From the NCBI GenBank assembly GCA_020845705.1, contig JADLFH010000015.1, positions 1-64,000 on the forward strand: DNA of 64,000 nucleotides, given 5' to 3'. The notes under the pieces were generated by a model that was not told the DNA's origin, did not search any database, and saw nothing but the letters and a program-made list of their open reading frames with translations. A program made the translations under genes and the position numbers. Origin of the DNA: Microthrixaceae bacterium (GTDB taxonomy: Bacteria; Actinomycetota; Acidimicrobiia; Acidimicrobiales; Microtrichaceae). Of this stretch, positions 36,193-46,678 are shown in pieces. Position 1 is the stretch's first letter, and each line of letters starts with the position of its first letter.

Positions 36193-37851
36193 TCAGTGCT
36201 CGGGGGGATTGCAGTTGTAGTTCGCGTGGTAGGTCTGTTCGTCGGTGTGGCCATCGACGAACAGACGGGTCCGGGTGACGGTGACCTTGCCGCATCCCGA
36301 CTTCTTGTTCTGTCCGCTCTGGGCGCCGATGGCGAAGCGGGTGGACCAGAGCTGCACGGTGATCGAACCGTTCGTGTAGGTGGGCCAGATCACGACCTCG
36401 TAGGGGGAGTTGTTGCGGATCTTGAGATCGACCGACGGGTAGGCGAGGGTTGCCTCCCTGCCGAAGGGGTAGCGGCTGATGTAGATCGAGTGGGCCTTGT
36501 GTTCTGGTATGTCGAGGCCCGCGAAGAACGCTGCGTTGAACAGCGTGGTCGCGAACTGGCTGACACCGCCGCCGATGTCGTCTTTGAACTGGCCCTCGTC
36601 GATCACCGGCGCCGAGACGAACCCCTTCTCGGCTGTTCGCCGACCCACGAACTCGTTGATGGAGAAGGTTCCGCCCGCAGGGATGATGGCTCCCCGGACG
36701 AGGTCCGCGATGCGGTGGATGTTCTTCACACGAGGTTGGCCTGCGGGATGGCGCGTCGTGAACTCGCCGACCGGCTCCTTCACCCCCAGGCTCGAAGCGA
36801 ACGCCACGCCGTCGGCGGCGCTGATCGTCTTCGTCGGGAGGGTGACCGACCTCTCCCCCGCGAGGAGTGCGGCCACGATCAGCTTCGGTGCCTCATCGGT
36901 GCAGCAGATGACGGCGTCGTGGCCGGCCACCGGCTGCATCTGGCCGTTTTCCAACCTGAAGGTGACCCCGGTCGGGTTGAAGCCCACGGGTGCCACCTGT
37001 GCGAGCACCTTCGCGACGAGTGTTGGATCGAGCTGGAGGGTCGGGGTCTCGCCGTCGAGCAGCAGGGAGAAGCCCGGTCGGAATGCGGCACCGTCGACGG
37101 CCACGGCCTTCTCGCCGATCTTGAGCTCCATCGGTTGCGCGGTGATCTCGTTTGCCCGGGCGGCCAGCATCGTGGCGGCGGCGTCGCTGATGCGGGTTGG
37201 GATTCGGGCGGGTGAGGCGCCGACGATGAGCGGTGCTTCGAGATCGACCACCTGCCGGGGAAGGGAGTTGAGTGCATCGTCGAGGTCGAGGCCGCCACCG
37301 GGTTGTCCGGCCAAAGCGGTGACCTTGCCGTCCTGAACCTCGAGTCGCGGCTCGGTCGGCTCCGTACGTCGATCACCCTCGAGTCGTTCCAGCTCGCGGA
37401 TCGCCTCGCCCCGTGCAAGTGACAGTCGAATCGCCACGGGGCGCCCCACCAGCACCGCCTTGATCCACCGGAGTGGCGCGACCGGACCCGGGTCGTTGCG
37501 GCCGGCCGCCATGGCGGCGTCGGCTGTGGCCGTCACGTCCAGCTCCAGGCCGAGCTTGCCGGCCGTGGTGTCCAGCTTCTGGTCCCCGCCGTTGACGGCC
37601 ACCGCGGTGTCGGCGAAATCCTCCGCAATGGTCCGGATCCGTCGCTCGAGCTCGTCGCGGGTCATGCCACCGACATCGACACCGTCGAGCTCGACCCCGC
37701 GTCGGGTGGTGGTGTCGCCTCGGGTGTCGATCGCCCACGCCGCCGCGGTCCCGCCGGCCAACAGCAGTGGGATCAGGAACGCGAGCAGCAGGGTCATCCG
37801 CCAACGAGACACCTCAGTAGGCTCGCGCGTCGCAGAACCGGAGTCGGGCAT
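36193..37851 (-). CDS. VanW family protein with YoaR-like/PG-binding domains, membrane anchored
   Basis: N-terminal TM LLAFLIPLLLAGGTAAAWAI; RRGVELDGVDVGGMTRDEL; VanW core TTRHPAGQPRVKNIHRIADLVRGAIIPAGGTFSINEFVGRRTAEKGFVSAPVI...GGGVSQFATTLFNAAFFAGL. Confidence 0.93.
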   Translation of the reverse strand: MPDSGSATREPTEVSRWRMTLLLAFLIPLLLAGGTAAAWAIDTRGDTTTRRGVELDGVDVGGMTRDELERRIRTIAEDFADTAVAVNGGDQKLDTTAGKLGLELDVTATADAAMAAGRNDPGPVAPLRWIKAVLVGRPVAIRLSLARGEAIRELERLEGDRRTEPTEPRLEVQDGKVTALAGQPGGGLDLDDALNSLPRQVVDLEAPLIVGASPARIPTRISDAAATMLAARANEITAQPMELKIGEKAVAVDGAAFRPGFSLLLDGETPTLQLDPTLVAKVLAQVAPVGFNPTGVTFRLENGQMQPVAGHDAVICCTDEAPKLIVAALLAGERSVTLPTKTISAADGVAFASSLGVKEPVGEFTTRHPAGQPRVKNIHRIADLVRGAIIPAGGTFSINEFVGRRTAEKGFVSAPVIDEGQFKDDIGGGVSQFATTLFNAAFFAGLDIPEHKAHSIYISRYPFGREATLAYPSVDLKIRNNSPYEVVIWPTYTNGSITVQLWSTRFAIGAQSGQNKKSGCGKVTVTRTRLFVDGHTDEQTYHANYNCNPPEH

Positions 37852-37895
37852 CCCACCCGATCGGACCCGCTTGTCATCACAAGGAGATCAATCAG

Positions 37896-38735
37896 ATGCC
37901 CATCAATCCGGAGGCCGTCGGTCTGAAAGGTGAGCCCTCCACCACCACGTGGACCTCGAAGGACTCGATCCTCTACGCGCTCGGGGTCGGCGCCGGCCAC
38001 GACGAGTTGGCCTTCACCACCGAGAACTCGATTGGCATCGACCAGCGGGCACTGCCCACGCAGGTGGTGACCCTCGTGGGTGTCTCCGACGTGTTCGCCA
38101 AGATCGGATCGTTCAACCCGGCGATGCTGGTCCACGGAGAGCAGCGGATCGAGCTTGCTTCTGAGCTCCCCGTGTCCGGCTCGGTGGAGACCATCGCCGA
38201 GATAACCGCCATCTACGACAAGGGCAAGGGGGCGGTGGTCGAGCTCACCTTCACCTCGAAGGACACCGAGACGGGCAACCTGGTGTTCACGAACGTGATG
38301 TCGGCCTTCATCCGCGGCGAAGGTGGATGGGGCGGCGATCGAGGCCCGTCGGGGCCGCGCAACGAGGCGCCGGACCGCGCGCCCGATCATGAGGTCACCT
38401 ACCAGACCTCCGAAGATCAGGCGCTGCTCTACCGCCTCTCGGGCGACCGCAACCCGTTGCACTCCGATCCGCAGTTCGCGGCGCTCGCCGGTTTCGATCG
38501 GCCGATCCTGCACGGTCTCTGCACGTACGGGTTCAGCGGTCGGGCTCTTCTGCACACCCTCTGTGACGGGGATCCCGCGCGCTTCGGGGGAATGGAGGGC
38601 CGCTTCTCCTCGCCGGTGTTCCCGGGCGAGGCGCTCACCGTGTCGATGTGGGTCGACGGCGAGGGTGGCTTCTTCAAGACCAGCGGATCCGACGGCCGGA
38701 TCGTGTTCGATTCGGGACGCTTCACCCTGCGTTAG
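37896..38735 (+). CDS. MaoC-like (R)-enoyl-CoA hydratase / dehydratase
   Basis: QTSEDQALLYRLSGDRNPLHSDPQFAALAGFDRPILHGLCTYGFSGRALL: hydratase-2 motif; AAGGAG SD upstream. Confidence 0.93.
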   Translation: MPINPEAVGLKGEPSTTTWTSKDSILYALGVGAGHDELAFTTENSIGIDQRALPTQVVTLVGVSDVFAKIGSFNPAMLVHGEQRIELASELPVSGSVETIAEITAIYDKGKGAVVELTFTSKDTETGNLVFTNVMSAFIRGEGGWGGDRGPSGPRNEAPDRAPDHEVTYQTSEDQALLYRLSGDRNPLHSDPQFAALAGFDRPILHGLCTYGFSGRALLHTLCDGDPARFGGMEGRFSSPVFPGEALTVSMWVDGEGGFFKTSGSDGRIVFDSGRFTLR

Positions 38736-38765
38736 GCGATAGCGCCGAGCGCGGCGAGCCCATCC

Positions 38766-39425
38766 TCAGAAGAGGGTGAGTTCGTCGCGCTCGATGCCAC
38801 GCAGCTCGTCGTAGTCGACCTCGACGCAGTCGATGCCGCGGCTCGCTGCCAGCACCCGCGCCTGTGGTTTGACAACCTGCGCAACGAAGATGCCGCGGAC
38901 CGGTCGCAGCGTTGCGTCCTGGTCGAGGCGATCCAGATATCTGGTGAGCTGTTCGACCCCGTCGATCTCGCCACGACGCTTCACCTCGATCGCCACCGCA
39001 CGTCCCTCGCTGTCACGGCACAAGAGGTCTACCGGCCCGATGTCGGTTGGATACTCACGACGGACCAATCGGAGGTCATCGGCTATTGCGGTGGGTGCAG
39101 CGGCGAGCAACTCCTGTAGGTGTGCCTCCACTCCGTCCTTCCGGAGGCCGGGATCGACACCGAGGTCGTGGCTCGTGTCGCTGAAGACCTCTTCCAGCTT
39201 GATGGTGAGGCGTTCGCCCTTCGGATTGGTCACCACCCAAGTCCGATCGACTTCCACCAGTCGGTTCGGCGCGTTCATCCAGTTGAGCGGCTTGTAGGCG
39301 CCGCCGTCGGAGTGGATCGCGACGCAGCCGTCCGCCTTGACCATCAAGAGCCGTGTGGCCGGCGGGAGGTGAGCCGACAGGCGGCCTTCGTAATCGACCG
39401 AGCAGTGGGCGATGACCACACGCAT
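38766..39425 (-). CDS. nucS: endonuclease NucS (non-canonical mismatch repair)
   Basis: [50 protein letters not shown]; catalytic [36 protein letters not shown]-terminal ELTLF. Confidence 0.96.
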   Translation of the reverse strand: MRVVIAHCSVDYEGRLSAHLPPATRLLMVKADGCVAIHSDGGAYKPLNWMNAPNRLVEVDRTWVVTNPKGERLTIKLEEVFSDTSHDLGVDPGLRKDGVEAHLQELLAAAPTAIADDLRLVRREYPTDIGPVDLLCRDSEGRAVAIEVKRRGEIDGVEQLTRYLDRLDQDATLRPVRGIFVAQVVKPQARVLAASRGIDCVEVDYDELRGIERDELTLF

Positions 39426-39534
39426 CGGCGTTGACCTTACGGGATGCGCGAGGTGCACCGCGACGCCAACTAGGGTGTCGAAGTGGTCGGATGCGGGCGG
39501 ACCGGCCGTAGGACAAGCACACAGGACATGTGAC

Positions 39535-39897
39535 ATGACAAAACACCACGAAGGACGTGCGCGACGGATCGCCGTCGCGGCAATCTCGGTAGCCGGCGTC
39601 AGCGGGGTGGGTCTTGCGATCCTCGGTGGGGGTGCGGCTTCGGCTGAGCGTTGCAAGCCGGACGACTACTACTGCGAGACCACCACCACGCAGCCGCCGA
39701 CGACCCAGGCCCCCACCACTGTGGCTTCCAGCGACTCCTCAGTGGTAGCAACCTCGACCACCGAAGCGCCCACCACCACTACCACCACGGTGACGCCCAG
39801 CTCGGTCGTGAACAACAGCGTTCCGGTCGGGGTTGCAGCTGAGACCGTGGCGCGCCCCGCAGCGGCGGTTGCCGCCAAGGTCGCATTCGCCGGCTGA
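39535..39897 (+). CDS. small secreted Thr-rich protein
   Basis: [40 protein letters not shown]...: signal peptide, Thr/Pro/Ser-rich linker, Ala-rich C-terminus. Confidence 0.6.
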   Translation: MTKHHEGRARRIAVAAISVAGVSGVGLAILGGGAASAERCKPDDYYCETTTTQPPTTQAPTTVASSDSSVVATSTTEAPTTTTTTVTPSSVVNNSVPVGVAAETVARPAAAVAAKVAFAG

Positions 39898-39908
39898 ACG
39901 CCGCTCAG

Positions 39909-39968
39909 GCGCCAAGAACCTCCGAAGCGGGACCGGGTTCGTTCAGCGACCCGGCTCCGCTTTGGCGC
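39909..39968. terminator. nested hairpin between convergent genes (bidirectional terminator candidate)
   Basis: Outer GCGCCAA(39909-39915)/TTGGCGC(39962-39968), inner AGCGG..CCGGGT / ACCCGG..CCGCT; overlaps the typA 3' end. Confidence 0.5.
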
Positions 39969-41790
39969 GCTTTGCCGCCCGTGCGCGGATCGCTGGATCG
40001 AGCTCGACCTTTCGCAGCCGGACGAAGTTCGGGGTGACCTCCACACACTCGTCCGAGTCGATGTACTCGATGGCCTGTTCGAGCGACAAGGTCCGCGGCG
40101 GGGTCAGGGTGATTGTCTGATCCGACGCGGCGGCGCGGATGTTGGTCTGCTTCTTCTCCCGGCAGATGTTCACGTCCATGTCCTCGGGCCGTGAGTTCTC
40201 CCCGACGATCATCCCCGAATACACCTCCACACCCGGTCCCACGAACAGCGCAGCGCGGTCCTGAAGGCCGACGATCGCATAGCCGCGCGTCGGGCCTCGT
40301 CGATCGGCCACCAACACGCCGTTGGGGCGTTGACGCATGGGTCCGGCCCACGGTGCCCAGTCCTCGAAGACGTGGTGGGCGATGGCAGTGCCACGGGTTT
40401 CGGTGAGCAATTCGGTGCGGAAGCCGATCAGGCCCCGGGCAGGTACCAGGTATTCGACCCGCGCCCAGCCGGTGCCGTGGTTGGTCATCTGTTGGAGCTG
40501 TCCCCTGCGAGCAGCCACCAGGCCGGTCACCGCTCCGAGGTACTCCTCGGGCACGTCGACCGAAAGGCGTTCCATGGGCTCGTGACGCTTGCCGTCGATC
40601 TCCCTGGTCAGCACCTCGGGCTTGCCGACTGTCAGCTCGAACCCCTCGCGCCTCATGATCTCGACCAGTACGGCCAACTGAAGCTCCCCGCGTCCCTGCA
40701 CCTCCCAGGTGTCGGGACGCTCGGTGCCCAGCACTCGGAGGCTGACGTTTCCGACCAGCTCGGCGTCGAGGCGGCTCTTGATGAGGCGCGCGGTGAGCTT
40801 CGATCCATCGAGGCCTGCCAGCGGTGAGGTGTTGACGCCGATCGTCATCGAGAGCGCGGGAGCGTCCACCGTGATCACCGGCAACGGTCGAGGATCCTCC
40901 GGATCCGCGAGGGTCTCGCCGATCGTCACCTCGTCGAGCCCCGCGACCGCGATGATCTCGCCTGGCCCCGCCTCGTCGGCCTCGACGCGCTGGTGGGCCT
41001 CGGTGATGTAGAGAACCCCGAGCTTGGCCCGCTCGATCTCGCCGTCGGAGCGGCACCAGGCCACCTGTTGGCCTTTGCGGATGGTTCCGTGCAGCACTCG
41101 GCAGATCGCGAGACGGCCGACGTAGGAGGAGGCGTCCAGGTTCGTGACGAGAGCCTGGAGGGGGTGGTCGACTTCGGTGTGGGGTGGGGGGACCCTGTCC
41201 AACAGAACGTCGAGCAGCGGTCGAAGATCGGTGCCCGGCTTGTCCTGGTCGAGTGACGCCCAGCCGTTGCGCGCGCTCGCGTAGACGATGGGGAAGTCGA
41301 GCTGTTCGACATCGGCGTCCAAGTCGAGGAACAGCTCCTCGATCTCGTGGCGGACTTCGTCGATGCGCGCGTCGGGACGGTCCACCTTGTTGATGACGAC
41401 CACGATCCGCAGGTTGCCTTCGAGCGCCTTGCGCAGCACGAAGCGGGTCTGTGGCAGCGGTCCCTCCGACGCGTCCACCAGGAGGAGAACACCGTCGACC
41501 ATCGCGAGGGCCCGTTCGACCTCGCCTCCGAAGTCGGCGTGTCCGGGTGTGTCGACCACGTTGATCTTCGTGTCGAGGTAGCGGATCGAGGTGCTCTTGG
41601 CGAGGATCGTGATGCCCTTCTCACGTTCCAGGTCCATGGAGTCCATGACCCGCTCCTCGACCTCGGCTCCCTCGCGGAAGGCGCCGCTCTGGCGAAGCAG
41701 GCCGTCGACCAACGTGGTCTTGCCGTGGTCGACGTGCGCGATGATCGCCACGTTGCGAATCGCGGGTGCCGCGGTCTGGGGAGGGGTCAT
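39943..41790 (-). CDS. typA: translational GTPase TypA/BipA
   Basis: [71 protein letters not shown]. Confidence 0.97.
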   Translation of the reverse strand: MTPPQTAAPAIRNVAIIAHVDHGKTTLVDGLLRQSGAFREGAEVEERVMDSMDLEREKGITILAKSTSIRYLDTKINVVDTPGHADFGGEVERALAMVDGVLLLVDASEGPLPQTRFVLRKALEGNLRIVVVINKVDRPDARIDEVRHEIEELFLDLDADVEQLDFPIVYASARNGWASLDQDKPGTDLRPLLDVLLDRVPPPHTEVDHPLQALVTNLDASSYVGRLAICRVLHGTIRKGQQVAWCRSDGEIERAKLGVLYITEAHQRVEADEAGPGEIIAVAGLDEVTIGETLADPEDPRPLPVITVDAPALSMTIGVNTSPLAGLDGSKLTARLIKSRLDAELVGNVSLRVLGTERPDTWEVQGRGELQLAVLVEIMRREGFELTVGKPEVLTREIDGKRHEPMERLSVDVPEEYLGAVTGLVAARRGQLQQMTNHGTGWARVEYLVPARGLIGFRTELLTETRGTAIAHHVFEDWAPWAGPMRQRPNGVLVADRRGPTRGYAIVGLQDRAALFVGPGVEVYSGMIVGENSRPEDMDVNICREKKQTNIRAAASDQTITLTPPRTLSLEQAIEYIDSDECVEVTPNFVRLRKVELDPAIRARAAKRAKAEPGR

Positions 41791-41806
41791 TGGGGTCCAG
41801 TCGGGA

Positions 41807-43387
41807 TCATTGGCGCTTGATGCGGCGACGAATGACCTCACGGCGGGCCTGGAGGTCCGCGTAGGTCACCTGCGTCACGTCGGGGTCGACGATGCCGAAG
41901 GTCGCCTTGATCGCTTCGGGGGAGACCTGGATGTCGCCTGCATCCACGCCCATGTCCGCAGCGATGTGATCACCGTAGGCGGTAGCCATGTGCAATGAGA
42001 GGTTGGCGAACTCCCCCAGGATGTCGAGGTTCGGTGCGAGGCGCGCGATCGCACCGTCGAGGAACATCAGGTTCTTCACGTACAGCATCAGGATCTTGGG
42101 CAGCCGCGCCCCGTATCCGAGCAGGGCCTTGATCACATGCTGGATCTCGCTGACGAGTTGGTCGGGGTCCATGGTCGTGGGGTCGACTGGGGCCTGGTCG
42201 AGACCGAGATCGACATACACCTGCTCGAGGTCCGTGTCCGTCGGAAGCGCTCCCAGGTCGCGGAAGGCTTCGAGCTGACCCCGGACATCGCCCGCCGCAC
42301 CGGTCATCATCAGCTTGAGGAAGGCGCTTCGCTGTATTGGGCTCATGCGCGCGGTGATGCCGAAGTCGAGAAGGCCGATGCGCCCGTCGGCAAGCACCAG
42401 GAGGTTCCCGCCGTGGAGGTCTCCGTGGAAGATCCCGTGGATCATGCAGCCGACGGTGAAACCCCGCATCCCGACCCGAACGACCTCCTCGGTGTCGATT
42501 CCCTCTGCGTGCATCAGGGCCACGTCGTCGAAGGCGAAGCCCTCGAATCGCTCCATGACCAGCGCACGTCGTGTGACCAGGCTCGGATGGGGACGCGGGA
42601 CGACGTAACCCCGTTCGCCGACAGCCGCGAACACGGCGGCGAGATCCAGCATGTTCTGGGCTTCGAGGCGGAAGTCCAGCTCCTCTGAGATGGTCTCGGC
42701 GAACAGCTCCACCAACGCGGGTGGATTGGCGAGCGCTGTGACCGGAATGCGGCCCACCAGCATGGGTGCGATCCACGCCATCACACGGAGATCGCGCTGC
42801 ACCTGCGTTCGGATAGTCGGCCGCTGCACCTTGACGACGACGTCTTCACCGCTTCGGAGGGTGGCCCTGTGAACCTGCGCGATCGAGGCCGCCGCCAGGG
42901 GAGTGGGATCGAGGGAGGAGAACACCGAGTCGAGATCGCCCAGCTCGGCTACGAGTACGGACCGGACCGTCTCGAATGTCTCCGCGGGAACCTGGTCGCG
43001 GCACTTCTTCATCTCCTCGACGAGCTCGGCCGGGACGATCCCCTCCCCGGAGGACACGATCTGGGCCAGCTTGATGTAGGTCGGCCCCAGCCGCTCGACG
43101 GCAACCCGGAGGCGTCTGGAGAGCCCTGCCCTCGAAACCGACCCGCCGTGGCGGCGATCGCGGAGTGCCCACGGGACCAGTGCTCGAAGCAGGTGGCCCA
43201 CGACCACGACGAGACGACCGATGGGTGGGATGGCGCGTCTGGTGGTCAGAGCCGGGATCTGGCGGAGCGTGGCGAGGCGCAGCACGTCGATGCCTCGACG
43301 CCATGGGAGCTGCTCGGGCGCCAGAACCCACGGGGCGCGCTCGGTGAAGGATCCCAACTCCCAGTCGGCGGGAAGATCCATGTTCAT
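41807..43387 (-). CDS. ABC1/UbiB/AarF family atypical kinase
   Basis: [91 protein letters not shown]. Confidence 0.95.
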   Translation of the reverse strand: MNMDLPADWELGSFTERAPWVLAPEQLPWRRGIDVLRLATLRQIPALTTRRAIPPIGRLVVVVGHLLRALVPWALRDRRHGGSVSRAGLSRRLRVAVERLGPTYIKLAQIVSSGEGIVPAELVEEMKKCRDQVPAETFETVRSVLVAELGDLDSVFSSLDPTPLAAASIAQVHRATLRSGEDVVVKVQRPTIRTQVQRDLRVMAWIAPMLVGRIPVTALANPPALVELFAETISEELDFRLEAQNMLDLAAVFAAVGERGYVVPRPHPSLVTRRALVMERFEGFAFDDVALMHAEGIDTEEVVRVGMRGFTVGCMIHGIFHGDLHGGNLLVLADGRIGLLDFGITARMSPIQRSAFLKLMMTGAAGDVRGQLEAFRDLGALPTDTDLEQVYVDLGLDQAPVDPTTMDPDQLVSEIQHVIKALLGYGARLPKILMLYVKNLMFLDGAIARLAPNLDILGEFANLSLHMATAYGDHIAADMGVDAGDIQVSPEAIKATFGIVDPDVTQVTYADLQARREVIRRRIKRQ

Positions 43388-43405
43388 GTAGGCGTCGCGG
43401 CCCGC

Positions 43406-44191
43406 TCAGCCCTGGCGCACCACGTCGAGGGCGGCGGTGGCCATCTCCGTGCGGCAGATGAGCAGATCCGGCAGATACGGATCCGGCCTGTTGTAGAGGA
43501 GAGGCGAGCCGTCGAGCCGGCTGCACCACAGGCCCGCAGCACGAGCCACCGCGACCGGCGCGCAGGAATCCCACTCGTACTGCCCGCCTGAATGCGGGTA
43601 GCAGTCCGCTTCACCCCGGAGGATCGCCATGGCCTTGGCTCCCGCCGAACCCATCGGGACCAACTCGGCTCCCAACGCCTCTGCGACAGCGAGCGCTTCG
43701 GCGGGCGGGCGGGTCCGTGAGACGAGGACGCGGGGCGCTGCGTCCGGCGCCGGCAGCGGTGGTGGCGAGGCGGTCGAGAAGGTGATGCCCATGGCGGGCA
43801 GTGCAACCGCTCCACACAGCGGCTCGCCGTCGATGCAAAGCGCCACGTGGACCGCCCAGTCGTCGCGTGGTGGTTCGGAGAACTCACGGGTTCCGTCGAG
43901 GGGGTCGATGATCCACACGCGTGTGGAGGCGAGGCGGGCTGCGACCGCCTCGGGCCTCTCGCCCTCCTCCTCGGAGAGGATCGGGTCTTGCGGACGGGCG
44001 TCGCGCAGCGAGGCGACGAGGAACTCGTTGGAGCGTCGGTCGCCGGCCGCCTTGAGCTCTGCTGCGGGCCGTCCCGACATCTCGGCTCTGACCTCCAGGA
44101 GCAGCTCACCGGCCCGTGTGGCCAGCTCGGCGGCGAGGCGATGATCGGCCGCGGTCGGCTCCTGGGAAGGACTTGGCGGGGATGTGGCCAT
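43406..44191 (-). CDS. cysQ: 3'(2'),5'-bisphosphate nucleotidase / inositol monophosphatase family
   Basis: ILSEEEGERPEA, VWIIDPLDGTREFSEP, WDSCAPVAVARAAGLWCSRLDGSPLLYN; divergent from cysDNC. Confidence 0.88.
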   Translation of the reverse strand: MATSPPSPSQEPTAADHRLAAELATRAGELLLEVRAEMSGRPAAELKAAGDRRSNEFLVASLRDARPQDPILSEEEGERPEAVAARLASTRVWIIDPLDGTREFSEPPRDDWAVHVALCIDGEPLCGAVALPAMGITFSTASPPPLPAPDAAPRVLVSRTRPPAEALAVAEALGAELVPMGSAGAKAMAILRGEADCYPHSGGQYEWDSCAPVAVARAAGLWCSRLDGSPLLYNRPDPYLPDLLICRTEMATAALDVVRQG

Positions 44192-44197
44192 CGACGG

Positions 44198-44203
44198 AAG
44201 GTA
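44198..44203 (-). promoter_or_regulatory. putative -10 of cysQ (TACCTT, 6-nt spacer to ATG)
   Basis: minus strand TACCTT-ccgtcg-ATG. Confidence 0.5.
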
Positions 44204-44217
44204 TCAGCGAGCGACGG

Positions 44218-44243
44218 CCGGCCTGAGGAACCGTCAGGGCCGG
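44218..44243. other. hairpin in the cysQ-cysD divergent intergenic region
   Basis: CCGGCC-TGA-ggaaccg-TCA-g-GGCCGG. Confidence 0.5.
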
Positions 44244-44320
44244 GTCCCTCACCGAACTTGCGTACGGATTCGTCGCCCGCCGGCGGATTCCGACGCCGGT
44301 TCGGTCCTGTTCGGCTGCTT

Positions 44321-44359
44321 CGACCAGGTCCCCAGGTTCGACGCCCTGGCGCCTGGTTG
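44321..44359 (+). other. hairpin upstream of cysD (possible structured leader)
   Basis: CGACCAGG-tcc-CCAGG-ttcgacgc-CCTGG-cg-CCTGGTTG with one G-T wobble. Confidence 0.5.
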
Positions 44360-44470
44360 AGACAATGGTGTTCCCGAGTTGCCTCCAGCGACCCCCGACA
44401 CTGGCGGACGAGACGGATCCGGCCCCGCAAGTAGGGGTTCGAGCCCGCTCCCGATACCGTCATCTTGGAG

Positions 44471-45388
44471 ATGACCAGCACCACCCATTACGGCCTCGAT
44501 CACCTTCAGGCGCTCGAGGCGGAGTCGATCCACATCATGCGAGAGGTCGCGGCCGAGTTCGAACGGCCCGTGCTGCTGTTCTCCGGCGGCAAGGACTCGG
44601 TAGTGATGCTCCACCTCGCGCGCAAGGCCTTCTGGCCGTGCCGCATCCCGTTCCCTGTGATGCACGTCGACACCGGGCACAACTTCGAAGAGGTGATCCA
44701 CTTCCGTGACCGAACGGTGGAGCGCGACGGGCTCCGCCTGGTCGTCGGGCTCGTGCAGGACGACATCGATGCCGGCCGGGCGACCGAGCAGTCGGGCCCC
44801 AAGGCGAGCCGCAACCAGCTCCAGACCACGACCCTCTTGCGGATGATCGAGGAGGAACGGTTCGACGCGGTGTTCGGTGGTGCCCGTCGTGATGAGGAGA
44901 AGGCACGCGCCAAGGAGCGTGTGTTGAGCTTTCGCGACGAGTTCGGCCAATGGGACCCCAAAGCGCAGCGACCCGAGTTGTGGAACCTCTACAACGGGAG
45001 GCACCGCCCCGGCGAGCACATCAGGGTGTTCCCCATCTCGAACTGGACCGAGTTGGACATCTGGTCCTACATCGAACGTGAAGGCATCGAGTTGCCGCCC
45101 ATCTACTACGCGCACGAACGCGAGGTGTTCGAACGCGACGGGATGCTGCTGTCGGTCGGACCACACGTCACGTTGCTCGACGGTGAGCTGCCCCGGCGGC
45201 GAACCGTCCGATACCGGACCGTGGGCGACGCGTCGTGCACCGGTGCAGTCGAGTCGGGCGCCGCGACCGTGGCCGAGGTGTTGGCCGAAGTCGCAGCGAC
45301 TCGGATCACCGAACGTGGTGCCACGCGCGCCGACGACCGAGCGTCCGAGGCGGCGATGGAGGATCGCAAACGGGAGGGCTACTTCTGA
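44471..45388 (+). CDS. cysD: sulfate adenylyltransferase subunit 2
   Basis: RPVLLFSGGKDSVVMLHLARKAFWP, FPVMHVDTGHNFEEVI, GGARRDEEKARAKERV, FPISNWTELDIWSYIEREGIELPPIYYAHER. Confidence 0.97.
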   Translation: MTSTTHYGLDHLQALEAESIHIMREVAAEFERPVLLFSGGKDSVVMLHLARKAFWPCRIPFPVMHVDTGHNFEEVIHFRDRTVERDGLRLVVGLVQDDIDAGRATEQSGPKASRNQLQTTTLLRMIEEERFDAVFGGARRDEEKARAKERVLSFRDEFGQWDPKAQRPELWNLYNGRHRPGEHIRVFPISNWTELDIWSYIEREGIELPPIYYAHEREVFERDGMLLSVGPHVTLLDGELPRRRTVRYRTVGDASCTGAVESGAATVAEVLAEVAATRITERGATRADDRASEAAMEDRKREGYF

Positions 45389-46671
45389 TGACAACGGAGA
45401 TCGCCACCCACTTCGGCGAAGGCAACGAGATGCTGCGCCTCGCCACGGCAGGTTCCGTCGATGACGGCAAGAGCACGCTCATCGGGCGGCTTCTGTACGA
45501 CTCGAAGTCGATCTTCGAGGATCAGCTCGCCGCGGTGGAACGCACGAGCGAGCAGATGGGAGTCGAGCACACGAACCTCGCCCTTCTCACCGACGGGCTC
45601 CGAGCCGAGCGTGAACAGGGCATCACCATCGATGTCGCCTACCGGTACTTCGCCACACCGAAGCGGAAGTTCATCATCGCCGACACCCCCGGCCACATCC
45701 AGTACACGCGCAACATGGTCACCGGTGCATCCACCGCGGACCTCGCCATCGTGCTGATCGATGCTCGCAAGGGTGTTCTGGAGCAGTCCCGCCGTCACGC
45801 GTTCCTGGCGTCGCTGTTGCGAATCCCGCACCTGGTGCTGGCCGTCAACAAGATGGACCTGGTCGACTACGACGAGAAGGTCTTCGAGTCGATCAAGGCC
45901 GAGTTCCGCGACTTCGCACGCAAGCTCGATGTCGCGGACCTGACCTTCATCCCGGTCTCCGCGCTCCACGGTGACAACGTCGTGGAGAGGTCCGCGAACA
46001 TGCCGTGGTATCAGGGCTCGCCGATCCTCAACCATCTGGAGGAAGTGCACATAGCGTCTGACCGCAACCTCGTCGACGCTCGTTTTCCTGTTCAGTACGT
46101 GCTGCGTCCCCACGGCGCGGAGTTCCACGACTACCGGGGATACGCGGGGCGGATCGCGGGTGGCGTCTTCAAGCCCGGCGACGAGGTGATGGTGTTGCCC
46201 TCGGGGTTCAACAGCCGCATCGCCCGCATCGACACCGCGGACGGCCCTGTTGAGGAGGCGTTCGCACCGATGTCGGTGACGTTGCTCCTCGAGGACGAGA
46301 TCGACATATCCCGCGGCGACATGATCTGCCGACCGCACAACCAGCCGACCGTCGCACAGGACATCGACGCGATGGTCTGCTGGATGACCGAGCAGAGCGC
46401 ATTGCGACCCGGCATGAAGCTGGGGATCAAGCACACCACCCGGTGGGCGAGAGCCATGGTGAAAGACCTTCATTACCGACTCGACGTCAACACGCTGCAT
46501 CGCGACGAGGAGTTGAGCGAGCTCACCCTCAACGAGATCGGACGCGTCCGGATGCGTACCACGGTGCCGCTCCTCATCGACGAGTACCGGCGTAACCGTG
46601 AGACGGGCTCGTTCATCCTCGTGGACGAGGCGACGAACAACACCGTCGCCGCCGGCATGCTCCTGTCGTGA
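45388..46671 (+). CDS. cysN: sulfate adenylyltransferase subunit 1 (GTPase), no fused APS kinase
   Basis: ATAGSVDDGKSTLIGRLLYDSK, EREQGITIDVAYRYF, IADTPGHIQYTRNMVTGAST; TGATG overlap with cysD. Confidence 0.97.
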   Translation: MTTEIATHFGEGNEMLRLATAGSVDDGKSTLIGRLLYDSKSIFEDQLAAVERTSEQMGVEHTNLALLTDGLRAEREQGITIDVAYRYFATPKRKFIIADTPGHIQYTRNMVTGASTADLAIVLIDARKGVLEQSRRHAFLASLLRIPHLVLAVNKMDLVDYDEKVFESIKAEFRDFARKLDVADLTFIPVSALHGDNVVERSANMPWYQGSPILNHLEEVHIASDRNLVDARFPVQYVLRPHGAEFHDYRGYAGRIAGGVFKPGDEVMVLPSGFNSRIARIDTADGPVEEAFAPMSVTLLLEDEIDISRGDMICRPHNQPTVAQDIDAMVCWMTEQSALRPGMKLGIKHTTRWARAMVKDLHYRLDVNTLHRDEELSELTLNEIGRVRMRTTVPLLIDEYRRNRETGSFILVDEATNNTVAAGMLLS

Positions 46672-46678
46672 CGCCGTC

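Noticed and set aside
14925-44360. 15-mer gccctggcgcctggt shared between the gaps at about 14930 and 44345
   Set aside because: Shared 15-mers are expected by chance in 64 kb of high-GC DNA; flanks do not extend
44430-44460. tRNA T-arm-like string ggggTTCGAgccc upstream of cysD
   Set aside because: The T-stem has a mismatch and no matching acceptor, D-arm or anticodon arm could be found; more likely a short hairpin
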